Source of the DNA: Sulfitobacter sabulilitoris
Lineage (GTDB): Bacteria > Pseudomonadota > Alphaproteobacteria > Rhodobacterales > Rhodobacteraceae
DNA: 64,000 nucleotides
NCBI RefSeq assembly: GCF_005887615.1
Contig: NZ_VANS01000002.1
Coordinates: 682,001-746,000, forward strand
Direction of reading: 5' to 3'
How positions within the stretch are numbered: position 1 is the stretch's first letter; each line of letters starts with the position of its first letter. This document shows, piece by piece, positions 56,601-64,000 of this stretch. The notes beneath the pieces were generated by a model. That model worked only from the letters and a program-made list of their open reading frames with translations. It ran no database searches and was not told the DNA's origin. Position numbers and translations under genes: made by a program.

Positions 56601-57139
56601 ATCTGGAGGAGGCGATAAAGACCCTGCGCGGCGGGATTGCCAGCCTCAACCGCGAGGGGCGAGAGCGGTTGCTGACGGCGTTCGAGCAGGTGAATTCCAA
56701 CTTCGCGCTGTTGTTCTCGCATCTTTTCGGGGGCGGTGAGGCCAATCTGGTCATGGTCGAAAGCGACGATCCGCTGGACGCCGGTTTGGAGATCATGTGC
56801 CAACCGCCGGGCAAGAAGCTGAGCACGTTGAGCCTGCTGTCGGGCGGCGAGCAGACGCTGACCGCGATGGCGCTTATTTTTGCGGTGTTCCTGGCGAATC
56901 CGGCACCGATCTGCGTGCTGGATGAGGTGGACGCGCCGCTTGACGATGCCAACGTGACGCGGTTCTGCGACCTGCTGGACGAGATGTGCCGCCAGACCGA
57001 CACCCGGTTCCTGATCATCACGCACCATGCGGTGACGATGGCGCGGATGGATCGGCTCTATGGGGTGACGATGGCCGAACAGGGTGTGAGCCAGCTTGTG
57101 TCGGTGGACCTCAAGAAGGCGGAAACGCTGGTCGCGTGA
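53684..57139 (+). CDS. smc: Chromosome condensin Smc
   Basis: A 1151-residue SMC ATPase that, with ScpA/ScpB, organises the chromosome. Walker A GPNGCGKSN near residue 32, two long coiled coils, a hinge around 480-590, and the C-terminal signature LLSGGEQTLTAMALIF with Walker B PAPICVLDEVDAPLDD. The frame is open to 53621, but TTG 53684 (GAGGGCGGA before it) gives the standard N-terminus LRFSRLRLTGFKSF. The hinge looks shorter than in Bacillus Smc. Confidence 0.95.
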   Translation: MRFSRLRLTGFKSFVDPTDLIIADGLTGVVGPNGCGKSNLLEALRWVMGENRPTAMRGGGMEDVIFAGASSRPARNFAEVALHIDNSERLAPTGFNDTDALEIVRRITRDVGSAYKAAGKDVRARDVQMLFADASTGAHSPALVRQGQIAELINAKPKSRRRILEEAAGISGLYQRRHEAELKLKAAESNLSRVDDVIEQLASQLAQLARQARQAARYRAIGTELRQSEGMLLYRRWREADEARARAEDDLRGRVTATAQAEGVVRQSAKARQAAEDALPPLREEEAIAAAVVQRLVVQRDTLTDQEARAQKTIETLTGRIAQLARDIEREGGLNRDAHETIERLEWESRELAKAGEGQDDRLTAAAEAAREAAQVLQSREGDLAQQTEDMARLAARHGSAQRLLEDNRKTEAKSESEATKAREAVAASRAALEKAGADFAAAQTAEAAAVAEAERADTALIAADEARAETQGREADARAHRSEAEGEMNALRAEAGALAKLVQRDTAEGGQILDRLQVQQGFEKALGAALSDDLRAPEVEEDGPSGWTVLPAYETDQPLPGGVTPLTQHVSVPDVLVRRMSQIGLVDPDDGARLQAELKPGQRLVSPEGDLWRWDGYRAWAEDAPSAAALRLQQLNRLEEMKQALEQATQKAEGARGAHDALTARLADLTRADQAARDARRAADRLVADAGRALSRAEADRNLAEGRLESLGLAVKRHEEEAMAARARVTEAERALSDLGDLAQSRAEVEDLRLTVEAARITMMSRRSAHDETRREGEARTRRAQEVTKEISGWRHRLETAATRSAELVDRKAASEAELKEASAAPAEIAAKRDELNTAIETAEKRRDAASDALALAETALRDATTAEREAERQASDAREARARAEARSDAARETVAYAAERIAEDQQRTPAELLATLEAAPDAMPGAEALEADVNRLKRQRDALGAVNLRAEEDAREVQEEHDSLATEKTDLEEAIKTLRGGIASLNREGRERLLTAFEQVNSNFALLFSHLFGGGEANLVMVESDDPLDAGLEIMCQPPGKKLSTLSLLSGGEQTLTAMALIFAVFLANPAPICVLDEVDAPLDDANVTRFCDLLDEMCRQTDTRFLIITHHAVTMARMDRLYGVTMAEQGVSQLVSVDLKKAETLVA

Positions 57140-57210
57140 ACGTCAGGGCGCAGCCGGTGGCATCCGTGCTAGGGTTGTGGCAATCGACACTTCAACAAGG
57201 TTTGGTCCGG

Positions 57211-57564
57211 ATGCGTTTGATATTGTGCCTGATCGCGGTTTTACCGATGCCTGCCTTTGCGCAGGATTGGGCCCTGCGCGCCGGCGATGTGCCGTTGAGC
57301 CGCCCGCAGGTCGTGGCGCTGACGACTGATGCGACGCTGACCTTCTACGACGATGGGCAATCGCGGTTCGGGTCCGGCGGGGGGTATTCCTATACCTATG
57401 CGGATGGCGGTGGCACGGCCCGGGGAAATTACCGGGTCGAAGAGGATGGCACCGTCTGCATCGCCTATGAGAACGGGCGCAGCCGCTGCGACAGATACGT
57501 TCAGAGTGGCGGACGCCTTGTCATGCTGACCGAACGCGGATTGCGGTTTCCGCTCCGGCCCTGA
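57211..57564 (+). CDS. Small exported protein, unknown function
   Basis: A 117-residue protein with a signal peptide cleaved near AFA-QD (17). The mature part is beta-rich, with a glycine-rich stretch (FGSGGGYSYTYADGGG) and TVCIAYENGRSRCDRYV, containing two cysteines. Family not recognised. It lies between smc and a transglycosylase gene on the opposite strand. Confidence 0.78.
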   Translation: MRLILCLIAVLPMPAFAQDWALRAGDVPLSRPQVVALTTDATLTFYDDGQSRFGSGGGYSYTYADGGGTARGNYRVEEDGTVCIAYENGRSRCDRYVQSGGRLVMLTERGLRFPLRP

Positions 57565-57573
57565 GGCCCGCCG

Positions 57574-58746
57574 TCAGAGCCGGTTCAGCAGTTCCGGCGT
57601 AGGCCAGGCATCGACAGGCAGGCCGAGACGCGCCTGTTCGGCACGTACCGCCGCACGGGTGCCCGCGCCAAGGATTCCGTCGATCCCGCCGACGTCATGG
57701 CCGCGTGCCGCAAGCTTGCGCTGCAGGGCTTTCATCTGGTCGCCCGACAGGCCCGGATCAGGATTGCCAGCCTCGAACACCGGCGCGCCTTGCAGGCGGG
57801 TGCCGAAATAGGCCGCGGTCATCACGTAGGTAAAGCTTTGATTCCATTCGAAATACACGTTGAAGTTCGGATACGCGAGAAAAGCGGGCCCCTTGTGCCC
57901 CTGCGGCACGATCAGGGAGGCGGGCAGGTCCTGTGCCAAGGCTCCGTCGCGGGCTTTTATTCCCATCGCGGCCCAGTCGCCCGCCGGTTTCACGGTGTCG
58001 AGGCCCGACAGCGACCAATCGAACCCTGCGGGCACCTCGACCTCGTGGATCCACGGCTCGCCTTTGCGCCAGCCTAGGCCTTGCAGCATCTTCGCGCCCG
58101 ATAGCAGGGCGTCCGGGGCGGATGTTTTCAGCGATACGATACCGTCGCCGTCGCCATCGACACCATTGTCGAGGATGTCTTGGGGCAACATCTGGACCAT
58201 CCCGATCTCGCCGGCCCATGCGCCGGTGGTGTTGGCGGGATCGAAATCGCCGCGGCGGTACAATTCCAGCGCGGCAAAGATCTGCGGACGAAACAGCTCC
58301 GGTCGCCGACAATCATGGGCCAGAGTGACCAGCGCGTTCGCCGTGTTGAAATCGCCCTGCACGGCGCCAAAATCGGTCTCGAACGCCCAAAAGGCCAGCA
58401 ATACGCCGCGGTCGACGCCGTAGTCCTGCTCTATCCGGTCAAAGATACTGTCGTAGCGGGCCGCGTTGCGTTTGCCGCGTGTGATCCGGTCAGCCGAGAT
58501 CAGACGGCGCGCGAAGTCGATGAACGGGCGCTGAAAGACCCCTTGGGCCCCATCGGCGCGCAATACGGCAGGGTCGCGACGGACGCCGCGAAAGAACCCG
58601 TCGATCGTGCCCGCGTCATAGCCTTTCTGGGTGGCTTCGGTTTTCAGGCCAGCAACGAACGCACCGAAATCGCCGCCGCAGTTGGATTGTGCCAGCGCGG
58701 GCGCGGCAGAGACAAGCAAGGCAAGAACACAGGGCATCAGACGCAT
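57574..58746 (-). CDS. Lytic murein transglycosylase (MltB type) with PG-binding domain
   Basis: A 390-residue exported enzyme cleaving peptidoglycan glycan strands. Signal peptide (ending ALA-QS), GH103 catalytic region with AFWAFETDFGAVQGDFNTANAL (catalytic Glu) and EIGMVQMLPQDIL, and a C-terminal peptidoglycan-binding module (about 325-390: MKALQRKLAARGHDVGGIDGILGAGTRAAVR). ATG 58746 has AAGGA upstream. Confidence 0.92.
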   Translation of the reverse strand: MRLMPCVLALLVSAAPALAQSNCGGDFGAFVAGLKTEATQKGYDAGTIDGFFRGVRRDPAVLRADGAQGVFQRPFIDFARRLISADRITRGKRNAARYDSIFDRIEQDYGVDRGVLLAFWAFETDFGAVQGDFNTANALVTLAHDCRRPELFRPQIFAALELYRRGDFDPANTTGAWAGEIGMVQMLPQDILDNGVDGDGDGIVSLKTSAPDALLSGAKMLQGLGWRKGEPWIHEVEVPAGFDWSLSGLDTVKPAGDWAAMGIKARDGALAQDLPASLIVPQGHKGPAFLAYPNFNVYFEWNQSFTYVMTAAYFGTRLQGAPVFEAGNPDPGLSGDQMKALQRKLAARGHDVGGIDGILGAGTRAAVRAEQARLGLPVDAWPTPELLNRL

Positions 58747-58905
58747 CGCGACATCCTTGAAACAGGTTACGGCAACAGGACGCGCCCGGCCAAGGCCACC
58801 CACGTCATTAATCGTGCTTTGCACAGCATCGCGGCCCCGGCGTCAATCGAAAGGGCCCCGACTGCGCGAAGGCCCGCCGCCGCAGCGCGCGAGGGATCGG
58901 TGTTG

Positions 58906-59880
58906 CTATGCCCGACCGTGCGGCGCCGCAAAGTCGATCACCGGGTTGATCGGTATGATGCGATGCGGGTTTATCGTTTCGTGGGAGTAGTGGTAGTGGC
59001 GCACGATATGGTCGAAATTGACCGTCTCGGCGACGCCGGGCACCTGGAACAGTTCGCGGGTATACGCCCAGAGGTGAGGGTAGTCGATCAGGCGCTTGCG
59101 GTTGCACTTGAAGTGCAGGTGATAGACCTTGTCGAAGCGTACCAGCGTGGTGAAAAGGCGCCAGTCCGCCTCGGTCAGGCGGTCGCCCATCAGGTAGCGT
59201 TTTTCCGACAGGCGGTCGTCGATCCAGTCCATCGTGTCGAACAGCGGATGAACGGCAGCGTCATATGCCTCCTGCGTGGTGGCAAAGCCGGCGCGGTAGA
59301 CCCCGTTATTGAACGTCTCGTAGATGCGGTCGTTAACGGGTTCGATCGCGGCGCGCAGGTCGGCGGGCCAATAGTCGTCGTCGTTGCCGGTGATGGCGTC
59401 GAACGCGCTGTTGAACATGCGGATGATTTCGGAGGATTCGTTGCTGACGATGGTTTCCCGCTCGGTATCCCAAAGGATCGGAACGGTCACGCGGCCCGAG
59501 AATTTGGGATCTGCCTTGAGATAGATGTCGCGCGCGAAGGGCAGACCATAGAGCCGGTCGCCCGTGGCGCCATGATCGTCGGTCTGAAATGTCCAGCCAT
59601 CGCCCAGCATGTCGGAATGAACCGCCGATACGCCGATGTGATCCTCAAGTCCCTTGAGCTTGCGAAAGATCAAGGCGCGATGGGCCCAGGGGCAGGCATA
59701 ACTCACGTAGAGGTGGTATCGCCCTGATTCGGCCGCAAAGCCTGCATCGCCCGAAGGACCGGCGGAGCCGTCCGCGGTGATCCAATTGCGGAATTTCGCG
59801 GCGGATCGTTCAAACGAGCCACCCGACTTTTTAGTGTCGTACCACTGGTCGCGCCAGACGCCGTCAACAAGCAGTCCCAT
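58906..59880 (-). CDS. Glutathionyl-hydroquinone reductase (Xi-class GST)
   Basis: A 324-residue enzyme that removes glutathione from glutathionyl-hydroquinones. The active-site Cys63 is in YACPWAHRA, and the C-terminal half (FDKVYHLHFKCNRKRL, NPHRIIPINPVIDF) is typical of the YqjG/PcpF group. It may clean up quinones generated in the aromatic pathways elsewhere in the window. Confidence 0.92.
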   Translation of the reverse strand: MGLLVDGVWRDQWYDTKKSGGSFERSAAKFRNWITADGSAGPSGDAGFAAESGRYHLYVSYACPWAHRALIFRKLKGLEDHIGVSAVHSDMLGDGWTFQTDDHGATGDRLYGLPFARDIYLKADPKFSGRVTVPILWDTERETIVSNESSEIIRMFNSAFDAITGNDDDYWPADLRAAIEPVNDRIYETFNNGVYRAGFATTQEAYDAAVHPLFDTMDWIDDRLSEKRYLMGDRLTEADWRLFTTLVRFDKVYHLHFKCNRKRLIDYPHLWAYTRELFQVPGVAETVNFDHIVRHYHYSHETINPHRIIPINPVIDFAAPHGRA

Positions 59881-60059
59881 CGCCGATCTCCTTTGCAGGT
59901 GGGACAGAGGTAGGCATCGGCAGCGGCCTTGGACAGTCCGGAGTGCGCGCACGAGGGGCTGCGCATGCGCACAGAGTTACCGGGTGACATAAAAAGTTAA
60001 CTTGCTTTTGATAGGCCGCGTGCGATCTTCGGATCGACCAGAGGGGGGAAACGACCGAG

Positions 60060-60413
60060 ATGGAAACGAATTTTTCCAAGGACATACAAGCCGGGCTTGA
60101 TGCGGCGCGGGTCGAAAGCCTGCGTCGCGCGTCGCGCCTGCGGATCGAAGCGGACGGTGTCCGCTATCCGGTCTTGCGGATGTGGAAGACGGGGTTCGCG
60201 ATGGAGGCCGGCAGCGCGCCGCACCTGCGCGGTCTGGTCGATCTCTACGATGGCGCGCTTCATCTGTTTCAATGCCTGATCGTGGCCACCGACGAAGAGG
60301 GCGGGGAGATGCTGTTTGCGTTCAAGCGGGCCACGCCGGTGGCAAGCCGGCCCGCGCTGGATTTCGAACAGGCGGAAAACGCCCCTGCTGCGCTGATCGA
60401 ATATACCCGCTGA
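60060..60413 (+). CDS. Conserved-looking hypothetical protein, possible PilZ-like fold
   Basis: A 117-residue soluble protein with the core LRGLVDLYDGALHLFQCLIVATDEEGGEMLFAFKRAT. The pattern of short beta strands recalls PilZ domains, but the RxxxR...D/NxSxxG c-di-GMP motif is not evident. Start ATG follows GGGGGGAAACGACCGAG. Function unknown. Confidence 0.7.
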   Translation: METNFSKDIQAGLDAARVESLRRASRLRIEADGVRYPVLRMWKTGFAMEAGSAPHLRGLVDLYDGALHLFQCLIVATDEEGGEMLFAFKRATPVASRPALDFEQAENAPAALIEYTR

Positions 60414-60454
60414 CCCGCCGCTTTTTCGCCGCGATCCAGAGCCTTGGGGATGGG

Positions 60455-61648
60455 TTACTGCAGATCGCCAAATGCCCTGGCAAGACGGTCGCAGGCCTCG
60501 CGCACATTGGCGCGGGGCGTCGCGATGTTGAATCGCAAGAAGCTGTCGCCGCCGGAACCGAACGTCGGCCCGTGATTGACCGCGATGCAGGCGTCCTTCT
60601 CAACCCGGCGGGTGAATTCCTCGCGGGTCATGCCGGTGCCCGCGAAATCCACCCATGACAGGTAGGTCGCCTCCAGCGGCATGGACGCCAGACCGGGAAT
60701 GGCATTGACCGCATCGTCGAACAGGCGGCGGTTGCCATCGAGATACACGCACAGGTCATCGACCCATTGCGCCCCTTCCGGCGAATAGGCCGCTGTCGCC
60801 ATGAACAGCCCGAACGAGTTGGGCGACAACCCAAGGGCTGCCATCCGCGTGGCAAAGCGGGCGCGCAGGTCGGGGTCTTCGATGATGACATTGCCGACAT
60901 GCGATCCGGCGATGTTGAAGGTTTTCGTCGTCGCGGTCATCATCACCAGCCGGTCCGCGACCCCGGCGATATTGGACATCGGGGTATGGGTCGCGCCGGG
61001 CATCAGCAGATCGTGGTGGATCTCGTCCGACACAAGGATCAGGTCGTGCCGCCGCGCAAAGGCCGCGACGGCTTCGAGTTCGCCCCTGGTCCAGACGCGG
61101 CCACCCGGATTGTGCGGAGAACACAGCACGAGCATCTTTTCGCGACCGGTCATCTGGGCGTCATAGGCGTCGAAGTCCATCTCGTAGCGACCGTTCGCGT
61201 TGGTCAGCGGGCATTCGACGACGCGTCGGCCAGCAGCGTTGATCACCCTTGCAAAGGCGTGATAAACCGGCGTGAACAGCACGACGCCATCGCCCGGCTG
61301 GGTAAAGGTATCGACACACATCGCGGTGCCGTTGACCAATCCATTCGTGGTGAAGATCCACTCCGGGTCGACGGTCCAGCCATGGCGGGTCTGCATCCAC
61401 CACGTGATTGCCGACGTGTACTGACTGTCGTCGCCGAAATACCCGTAGATTCCGTGATCCAGCAGCCCCTGCAATGCATCCTGGATGACCTGCGGCGGAC
61501 GAAAATCCATGTCAGCGACCCACATGGCGATGCCCTTGTCGCGCGGCACGCCGAAAATCTTCTCCATCATGTCCCACTTGACGCAGTGCGTGCCGCGGCG
61601 GTCAATGATGTCGTCGAAACGGGGATCCGTGCTGTGGTCAAGGCTCAT
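60455..61648 (-). CDS. PLP-dependent C-S lyase (MalY/PatB type)
   Basis: A 397-residue fold-type I aminotransferase-like enzyme, usually a cystathionine beta-lyase. MWVADMDFRPP is the family N-terminus, CSPHNPGGRVW and SDEIHHDLL bind the cofactor, and the PLP lysine is in TTKTFNIAG. ATG 61648 has AGGAG upstream. Likely gives homocysteine, pyruvate and ammonia from cystathionine. Confidence 0.9.
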   Translation of the reverse strand: MSLDHSTDPRFDDIIDRRGTHCVKWDMMEKIFGVPRDKGIAMWVADMDFRPPQVIQDALQGLLDHGIYGYFGDDSQYTSAITWWMQTRHGWTVDPEWIFTTNGLVNGTAMCVDTFTQPGDGVVLFTPVYHAFARVINAAGRRVVECPLTNANGRYEMDFDAYDAQMTGREKMLVLCSPHNPGGRVWTRGELEAVAAFARRHDLILVSDEIHHDLLMPGATHTPMSNIAGVADRLVMMTATTKTFNIAGSHVGNVIIEDPDLRARFATRMAALGLSPNSFGLFMATAAYSPEGAQWVDDLCVYLDGNRRLFDDAVNAIPGLASMPLEATYLSWVDFAGTGMTREEFTRRVEKDACIAVNHGPTFGSGGDSFLRFNIATPRANVREACDRLARAFGDLQ

Positions 61649-61736
61649 GTGGGCTCCTATTCTTTGCGGCAAAGCTAGCGGGAAACTGACGGGCTGCAAG
61701 CCCCTGCTTATTGCGGTCGCCAAGGGCATGTCTTAC

Positions 61737-62264
61737 ATGATCCGCATGAAACGGAATATCCTCTTGCATCCCGACCCCCGGCTGAAAAAGGCCGCGAAAC
61801 CTGTCTCCGACCTGTCGGACGAACTGCGTCAACTGGCCGATGACATGCTGGAGACGATGTATGATGCGCCGGGCATAGGGCTTGCCGCGCCGCAGGTCGG
61901 GCTGTCTGACCGGCTGATCGTGCTGGATTGCCGCAAGGAGGAAGGCGAGACGCCGCGCCCGCTCGTCATGTTCAACCCGCGCGTCCTGTCGTCCTCGGAT
62001 GAAACGAACGTCTACGAGGAAGGTTGCCTGTCGATCCCGGATCAGTTTGCCGACGTGACCCGCCCGGCCGAAGTGGACGTGGAATGGATCGACCGCGACG
62101 GCACCCTGCGGCGCGAGACCTTCGACAAGCTTTGGGCGACGTGTGTGCAACACGAGATCGACCATCTGGATGGCAGGTTGTTCATCGATCACCTCAAGCC
62201 GCTGCGCCGGCAGATGATCACGCGAAAGATGGTCAAGCTCAAGCGCGAATTGGCGCGCGAATGA
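61737..62264 (+). CDS. def: Peptide deformylase, canonical copy
   Basis: Removes the formyl group from nascent proteins. The 175-residue protein has all three motifs: GIGLAAPQVG (47-56), EGCLS (95-99, metal ligand C97) and HEIDH (139-143). Starts at 61728, 61737 and 61746 are possible; 61737 is chosen from AAGGG spacing. Its stop overlaps the second copy (ATGA). Confidence 0.95.
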   Translation: MIRMKRNILLHPDPRLKKAAKPVSDLSDELRQLADDMLETMYDAPGIGLAAPQVGLSDRLIVLDCRKEEGETPRPLVMFNPRVLSSSDETNVYEEGCLSIPDQFADVTRPAEVDVEWIDRDGTLRRETFDKLWATCVQHEIDHLDGRLFIDHLKPLRRQMITRKMVKLKRELARE

Positions 62265-62761
62265 GCGTTCTGCCGATCCTGAAGTGGCCCGACCCGCGCC
62301 TGCGCGAAACCTGCGCCCCGGTCGAGGCGATCACCCCCGAGATCGACCGTCTGGCCGCCGATATGCTGGAGACGATGTACGATGCCCCCGGGCGTGGCCT
62401 TGCCGGTCCGCAGGTGGGGGCGATGGTGCGGATCTTTGTCATCGATGCGGGCTGGAAATCCGGCGTGCCTGCGCCGCAGGTGTTTGTGAACCCCGAAATC
62501 ATCGCCCTGTCGGAGGTACGGCAGACCGGCGAGGAAAGCTGCCTGTCCATCCCGCGCGAGACGATGTTGGTGTCGCGCGCGCGGGACGTGACACTTCGGT
62601 GGGCCGGTCCCGGCAATACCCGCAGCGAGGCGATCTTTTCCGGGGTTGAGGCGGTGCTGGTCCAGCACGAGATGGACCACCTGGACGGCATCGTGGTCTA
62701 TGACCGGATCGACCGGGCCGTGTCGCCCCCTGACAGCCGCCCGCGGCCCGCGCGCTCATGA
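62261..62761 (+). CDS. Peptide deformylase, variant copy
   Basis: A 166-residue paralogue. Metal ligands Cys94 (EESCLS) and HEMDH (136-140) are kept, but EGCLS has become ESCLS and the first motif is GRGLAGPQVG. It could still be active with altered substrate choice. Coupled to the copies on both sides by 4-base overlaps. Confidence 0.9.
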   Translation: MSVLPILKWPDPRLRETCAPVEAITPEIDRLAADMLETMYDAPGRGLAGPQVGAMVRIFVIDAGWKSGVPAPQVFVNPEIIALSEVRQTGEESCLSIPRETMLVSRARDVTLRWAGPGNTRSEAIFSGVEAVLVQHEMDHLDGIVVYDRIDRAVSPPDSRPRPARS

Positions 62762-63255
62762 CGGTCCGGCGCTGCCTGTCCTGGCCGGACAAACGCCTGC
62801 GCACGCCCGCGACGGAGGTCCCCGAGATCACCGACGAAATCCGTGCGATCTGGCAGGATATGATCGACACGATGGATGCGATGCCCGGTGTGGGCCTTGC
62901 CGGGCCGCAGATCGGTGTGATGCTGCGACTGGCGGTGGTCGATGCGTCGGACCGGCGCAACCGGCGCATCCGGCTGGCCAACCCCGAAATCCTGCATGCC
63001 TCGCCGCAACTGCGCGAACACGAGGAAGCCAGCCCGAATTTGCCGGGTCATTCGGCGGTGATCGCGCGGCCCCGTGCCGTCACGGTGCGGTTTCTGGACG
63101 AGAATGGGATGATCACGCGGCGCGATTTCGTCGACCTGGAAGCGACCAGCGTGCAACACCAGATCGACCATTTGAACGGGCGGATGTATTTCGACCGTCT
63201 GGGCCGGGTCAAGCGCGACATGCTGCTGCGCCGTGCGCGCAAGACCAGAGCGTGA
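62758..63255 (+). CDS. Peptide deformylase-like protein, probably inactive
   Basis: A 165-residue third copy. [10 protein letters not shown] is kept, but EGCLS reads EASPN (metal-binding Cys replaced by Ser92), and HExxH is H134-Q135-I-D-H138, with the catalytic Glu replaced by Gln. Both changes should abolish deformylation while the fold remains. The intact frame and coupling argue against a decaying pseudogene; a binding or regulatory role is possible. Confidence 0.88.
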   Translation: MTVRRCLSWPDKRLRTPATEVPEITDEIRAIWQDMIDTMDAMPGVGLAGPQIGVMLRLAVVDASDRRNRRIRLANPEILHASPQLREHEEASPNLPGHSAVIARPRAVTVRFLDENGMITRRDFVDLEATSVQHQIDHLNGRMYFDRLGRVKRDMLLRRARKTRA

Positions 63256-63289
63256 TCCGACCCCTGCACACCTGCCGAGAGGACAAGCG

Positions 63290-64000
63290 ATGCGTGTGAT
63301 ATTCATGGGAACGCCGGCGTTTTCCGTGCCCGTGCTGGATGCGCTTGTGGATGCCGGGCATGACATCGTTTGTGTCTATTGCCAGCCGCCGCGCCCGGCG
63401 GGCCGCGGCAAAAAGGACCGTCCGGGCCCGGTGCAATTGCGGGCCGAGGCGTTGGGCCTGCCGGTGCGCCACCCGACATCCCTGAAAACCGATGAGGCGC
63501 AGGCGGACTTTGCGGCCTTGCAGGCGGATGTGGCGGTGGTCGTGGCTTATGGGTTGATCCTGCCGCAGACGATCCTTGATGCCCCGTTACAAGGCTGCCT
63601 GAACATCCATGCGAGCCTTTTGCCGCGCTGGCGGGGGGCCGCGCCGATCCAGCGGGCGATCATGGCGGGCGATGCCCGGACTGGGGTTTGCATCATGCAG
63701 ATGGAGGCGGGCCTCGACACCGGGCCGGTGCTGTTGCGGCGGGCGACGGACATCGGGGCGGCGGATACGGCGGCGGACCTGCATGATCGGTTGAGCGTCA
63801 TCGGGGCCGAACTGATCGTCGAGGCATTGGCGCAACTGAATGATCTGACGCCGGTGCCGCAACCGCAGGAGGGCGTGAGTTATGCCGCCAAGATCGACAA
63901 GGCCGAGGCGCGGATCGACTGGCGCCGCCCGGCGGTCGAGATCGACCGCCTGATCCGCGGGCTGTCGCCGTTCCCCGGCGCGTGGTTCGAGTCAGAGGGC
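63290..64000 (+). CDS. fmt: Methionyl-tRNA formyltransferase, 3' end outside window
   Basis: Formylates initiator Met-tRNA. The first 237 residues are seen: [39 protein letters not shown] (folate-binding signature), and [17 protein letters not shown] at the domain border. ATG 63290 follows GAGAGGACAAGC. It follows the three def genes, which remove the group it adds. Confidence 0.95.
   Translation, partial: MRVIFMGTPAFSVPVLDALVDAGHDIVCVYCQPPRPAGRGKKDRPGPVQLRAEALGLPVRHPTSLKTDEAQADFAALQADVAVVVAYGLILPQTILDAPLQGCLNIHASLLPRWRGAAPIQRAIMAGDARTGVCIMQMEAGLDTGPVLLRRATDIGAADTAADLHDRLSVIGAELIVEALAQLNDLTPVPQPQEGVSYAAKIDKAEARIDWRRPAVEIDRLIRGLSPFPGAWFESEG

Noticed and set aside
62758-63255. Calling the third deformylase a pseudogene.
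   Set aside because: The frame is full length, coupled and well preserved apart from the active-site changes, so it is kept as a coding gene.

Overview
The window is GC-rich, densely packed alphaproteobacterial chromosome and most resembles the Rhodobacterales (Roseobacter group). Clues are an F0 ATP synthase operon (atpI-B-E-b'-b) separated from F1, a MipZ division ATPase, TRAP transport next to aromatic catabolism, an rpsP-rimM-trmD-rplS ribosomal region, a FnrL-like site, and several families typical of this order. No insertion sequence, phage, CRISPR array or rRNA operon was seen. All calls come from reading the sequence; no database search was run.

Layout. 0-6 kb: rRNA methyltransferase end, atypical SDR, hemF, a desaturase, divergent hemC/hemE, and a CAU-anticodon tRNA. 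6-20 kb: an aerobic benzoyl-CoA (box) catabolic island on the + strand: TRAP transporter dctPQM, MarR regulator, benzoate-CoA ligase, alpha/beta hydrolase, DUF309 protein, boxC, boxB, an unlisted 57-residue Fe-S microprotein, boxA, boxR and a degenerate 3-hydroxyacyl-CoA dehydrogenase-like gene. 20-26 kb: an orphan Tat-exported peptide/opine-type binding protein and a translationally coupled creatininase / cytosine-deaminase-like / FAD-oxidase operon. 26-32 kb: a Rid protein, then a minus-strand homogentisate operon (hmgA, fahA, MBL protein, 2-TM protein, FAD monooxygenase, DUF2783) with a divergent MarR regulator.

32.7-45 kb: EamA permease, mipZ, a TPR-sulfotransferase, and the translation/secretion block rpmE, rplS, trmD, rimM, rpsP, ffh. 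That block is interrupted by a cytochrome c lipoprotein, two tandem sulfotransferase-like genes, a 53-residue membrane protein, chorismate mutase and two GNAT genes. 45-54 kb: azoR/LysR, EamA, a 25-residue membrane microprotein, ArsR, the F0 operon, a glycosyltransferase, a FadR-type regulator, a lipoprotein and a HupE-like protein. 54-64 kb: smc, small exported proteins, MltB-type transglycosylase, glutathionyl-hydroquinone reductase, a C-S lyase, three overlapping peptide deformylase genes (the third apparently inactive) and the start of fmt.

How it works together. The box island should import an aromatic acid (TRAP), activate it to the CoA thioester, epoxidise it (BoxA/BoxB) and open the ring (BoxC), under BoxR; boxD and the later beta-oxidation steps are not in the window. 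The 26-32 kb operon should hydroxylate a 3-hydroxyaryl acid, then cleave homogentisate to fumarate and acetoacetate; the maleylacetoacetate isomerase is not here. Most likely novelties are the box-linked Fe-S microprotein and degenerate dehydrogenase, the inactive third deformylase, the hairpin cluster before ffh, and a set of enzymes that each lack a key catalytic residue.
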